15,000 nucleotides of DNA from Penaeus vannamei (lineage: Eukaryota; Arthropoda; Malacostraca; Decapoda; Penaeidae): contig NC_091577.1 of assembly GCF_042767895.1 (NCBI RefSeq), positions 1,639,150 through 1,654,149 of the forward strand, given 5' to 3'. Under the pieces are notes generated by a model. It did no database searches, was not told the origin of the DNA, and saw only the letters and a program-made list of their open reading frames with translations. The translations under genes were made by a program, and so were the position numbers. Shown here one piece after another: positions 1 through 15,000 of the stretch (position 1 is its first letter; each line of letters begins with the position of its first letter).

Positions 1-1575
1 TTCTTGGTTCTTATATTCTTTCTTCCTTTTGCTGATTCTTCCTCTATTTTATTCTCAATTTTCTTGATTCTTCGGTTCTTTCTTCCCTTTACTGATTCTT
101 CCTCGATCTTCTTTTTCCTTTTCTTAGTTCTTCCTCGATTCTTTCTTCCTTTTTTAATTTTTCAATTCTTTCGTCATTTTACTGATTCTCCTCTGATTCT
201 AGTCCTCCTTTTATTAGTTTTTCACCGATTCTATTCTCCCTTTTCTTGGTTCTTCTATTCCTTCTCCCTTTTCTTGGTTCTCCTTCTATTCCTTCTCCCT
301 TTTCTTGGTTCTTCTATTCCTTCTCCCTTTTCTTGGTTCTTCTATTTTCTCTCCCTTTTCTTGGGTCTTCTTCTATTCCATCTCCCTTTTCTTGGTTCTT
401 CTTCTATTCTTTCTCCCTTTTCTTGGTTCTTCTTCTATTCCTTCTCCCTTTTCTTGGTTCTTTTTCTTTTCCTTCTCCCTTTACTTGGTTCTTCTTCTAT
501 TCCTTCTCCCTTTTCTTGGTTCTTCTATTCTCTCTCCTTTTTCTTGGTTCTTCTTCTATTCTCTCTCCCTTTCCTTGGTTCTTCTTCTATTCCTTCTCCC
601 TTTCCTTGGTTCTTCTTCTATTCTTTCTCCTTTTTCTTGGTTCTTCTTCTATTCCTTCTCCCTTTTCTTGGTTCTTCTTCTATTCCTTCTCCCTTTACTT
701 GGTTCTTCTTCTATTCCTTCTCCCTTTTCTTGGTTCTTCTTCTATTCTTTCTCCCTTTTCTTGGTTCTTCTATTCTCTCTCCTTTTTCTTGGTTCTTCTT
801 CTATTCTCTCTCCCTTTCCTTGGTTCTTCTTCTATTCCTTCTCCCTCTCCTTGGTTCTTCTTCTATTCTTTCTCCTTTTTCTTGGTTCTCCTTCTATTCA
901 TTCTCCTTTTTCTTGGTTCTTCTTCTATTCCTCCTCCTTTTTCTTGGTTCTTCTATTCCTTCTCCCTTTTCTTGGTTCTCCTTCTATTCTTTCTCTCTTT
1001 TCTTGGTTCTTCTTCTATTCCTTCTCCCTTTTCTTGGTTCTTCTTCTATTCCTTCTCCCTTTCCTTGGTTCTTCTTCTATTCTTTCTCCTTTTTCTTGGT
1101 TCTCCTTCTATTCCTTATCCTATTTCTTGGTTCTTCTTCTATTCCTCCTCCTTTTTCTTGGTTCTTCTATTCCTTCATTCTTTTCTTGGTTCTCCTTCTA
1201 TTCTTTCTCTCTTTTCTTGGTTCTTCTTCTATTCCTTCTCCCTTTGCTTGGTTCTCCTTTCTCTTCTTTCTCCCTTTTCTTGGTTCTTCTTCTGTTCTCT
1301 CTCCCTTTCCTTGGTTCTTCTTCAACTCTTTCTCCCTTTTCTTGGTTCTCCTTCTATTCTTTCTCCCTTTTCTTGGTTCTCCTTCTATTCTTTCTCCCTT
1401 TCCTTGGTTCTTCTATTCTCTCTCCCTTTCCTTGGTTCTTCTTCTCCCTTTTCTTGGTTGTCCTTTCTCTTCTTTCTCCCTTTCCTTGGTTCTTCTTCTG
1501 TTCTTTCTCCCTTTTCTTGGTTCTTCTTCTGTTCTCTCTCCCTTTCCTTGGTGCTTCTTCAACTCTTTCTCTTCA
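1..1575. repeat. Pyrimidine minisatellite, ~31/28-bp unit
   Basis: From about 240 the sequence is a tandem array whose core is ttcttggttcttcttctatt followed by a ccttctccctt-type end. Units are 31 bp, with 28-bp variants lacking one ttc. Positions 1-240 look like older, diverged units (tgattcttc variants). There are over forty units. The unit lacks stop triplets, so all three + frames stay open for hundreds of codons. This is repeat-driven, not a gene. No exon was seen in 1576-1785, which holds only AT-rich unique sequence and a branch-point-like ctgat near 1767. Confidence 0.9.
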
Positions 1576-1785
1576 CTACCTGATTCTTTTTCGATATGAA
1601 CATAGCGATCTATTTACACCAAATGCTTCATACGTCTTTATCCATCTTTAACATGAATATTTGTAATCATTTTTTCCAACACATTACCGTAACCAATCAG
1701 TCACTGATGCGCACAATCATCACTAATCCTAATCACATCCGATCCTAAGACCTTTTTCTCCCCCCTGATACTCTGGAAAAAAAAG

Positions 1786-14922
<13,137 letters not shown>

Positions 14923-15000
14923 GTTTGTGTTCACCGATGTTTTCTTTTTATTGCATTCGGTTTTTGGATCATATTCGCACAGTTTTTTTTTCTAATGATA

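Noticed and set aside
4..1651. Three overlapping forward frames of about 445-531 codons rich in Phe, Leu and Ser
   Set aside because: They are translations of the 31/28-bp pyrimidine minisatellite in three registers, with no domain, no splice context and no reason to prefer one frame.
14923..15000. Open reading to the window end after exon 11
   Set aside because: It stays open but becomes T-rich and loses cysteine/domain character after about 14930, so it is more likely intron; this cannot be settled within the window.

Overview
This window looks like nuclear DNA from a crustacean, most likely a decapod such as a penaeid shrimp. That assignment is inference from style and protein type, not from a database match. 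The evidence is an extraordinary density of simple repeats ((TA)n, (GA)n, (GT)n, (CT)n, (ATC)n, ATAC-type, and pyrimidine or G-rich minisatellites), GT-AG introns, small GC-rich exons in repeat-choked introns, and decayed mariner-type transposon sequence. There are no operons, ribosome binding sites, rRNA or tRNA genes, and no CRISPR arrays.

One real gene was found, on the + strand, running off both window edges. Eleven exons can be joined: 1786-1908, 3449-3571, 3663-3818, 5291-5410, 5911-5995, 8966-9047, 10179-10256, 10986-11108, 13248-13409, 14032-14082 and 14820-~14922. Every junction is GT-AG and every codon phase agrees across all ten introns. The joined frame has 367 codons through exon 10, then exon 11. 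The product is a secreted-type modular cysteine-rich protein: a cationic defensin-like module (exon 1), an eight-cysteine module with three CC pairs (exon 2), two tandem von Willebrand factor C-type modules (exons 3 and 4), a divergent von Willebrand factor D domain (exons 5-9) ending in a GLCGEYNGDPSDD motif, and the start of a C8-like region (exons 10-11). The first four modules sit on single phase 1-1 exons, the classic exon-shuffling layout. The signal peptide, start codon and C-terminus lie outside the window.

Layout: 1-1575 is a ~31/28-bp pyrimidine minisatellite upstream of the first visible exon. Intron 1 (1909-3448) holds a TA/GA/GT/CA compound microsatellite and a long CT tract. Intron 3 (3819-5290) starts G-rich and ends C-rich. 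Intron 4 (5411-5910) is G-rich and then CA/TG. Intron 5 (5996-8965) is a nest of mobile DNA: an ATAC-type tandem repeat, a ~90-bp-arm inverted repeat whose arms both carry a hammerhead-ribozyme-like core, a decayed mariner on the minus strand, a tail fragment resembling a non-LTR reverse transcriptase, and a 38-bp C-rich minisatellite. Introns 6-10 hold further microsatellites, an unassigned GC-richer block (about 11490-11870), a 39-bp-arm palindrome (12227-12314), a 38-bp CT minisatellite, a second hammerhead-core-like motif, and a solo terminus of the same mariner family (14602-14702).

The two most interesting signals are the fusion of an antimicrobial-peptide-like cysteine module to VWC and VWD domains, and the paired inverted hammerhead-like motifs in intron 5.
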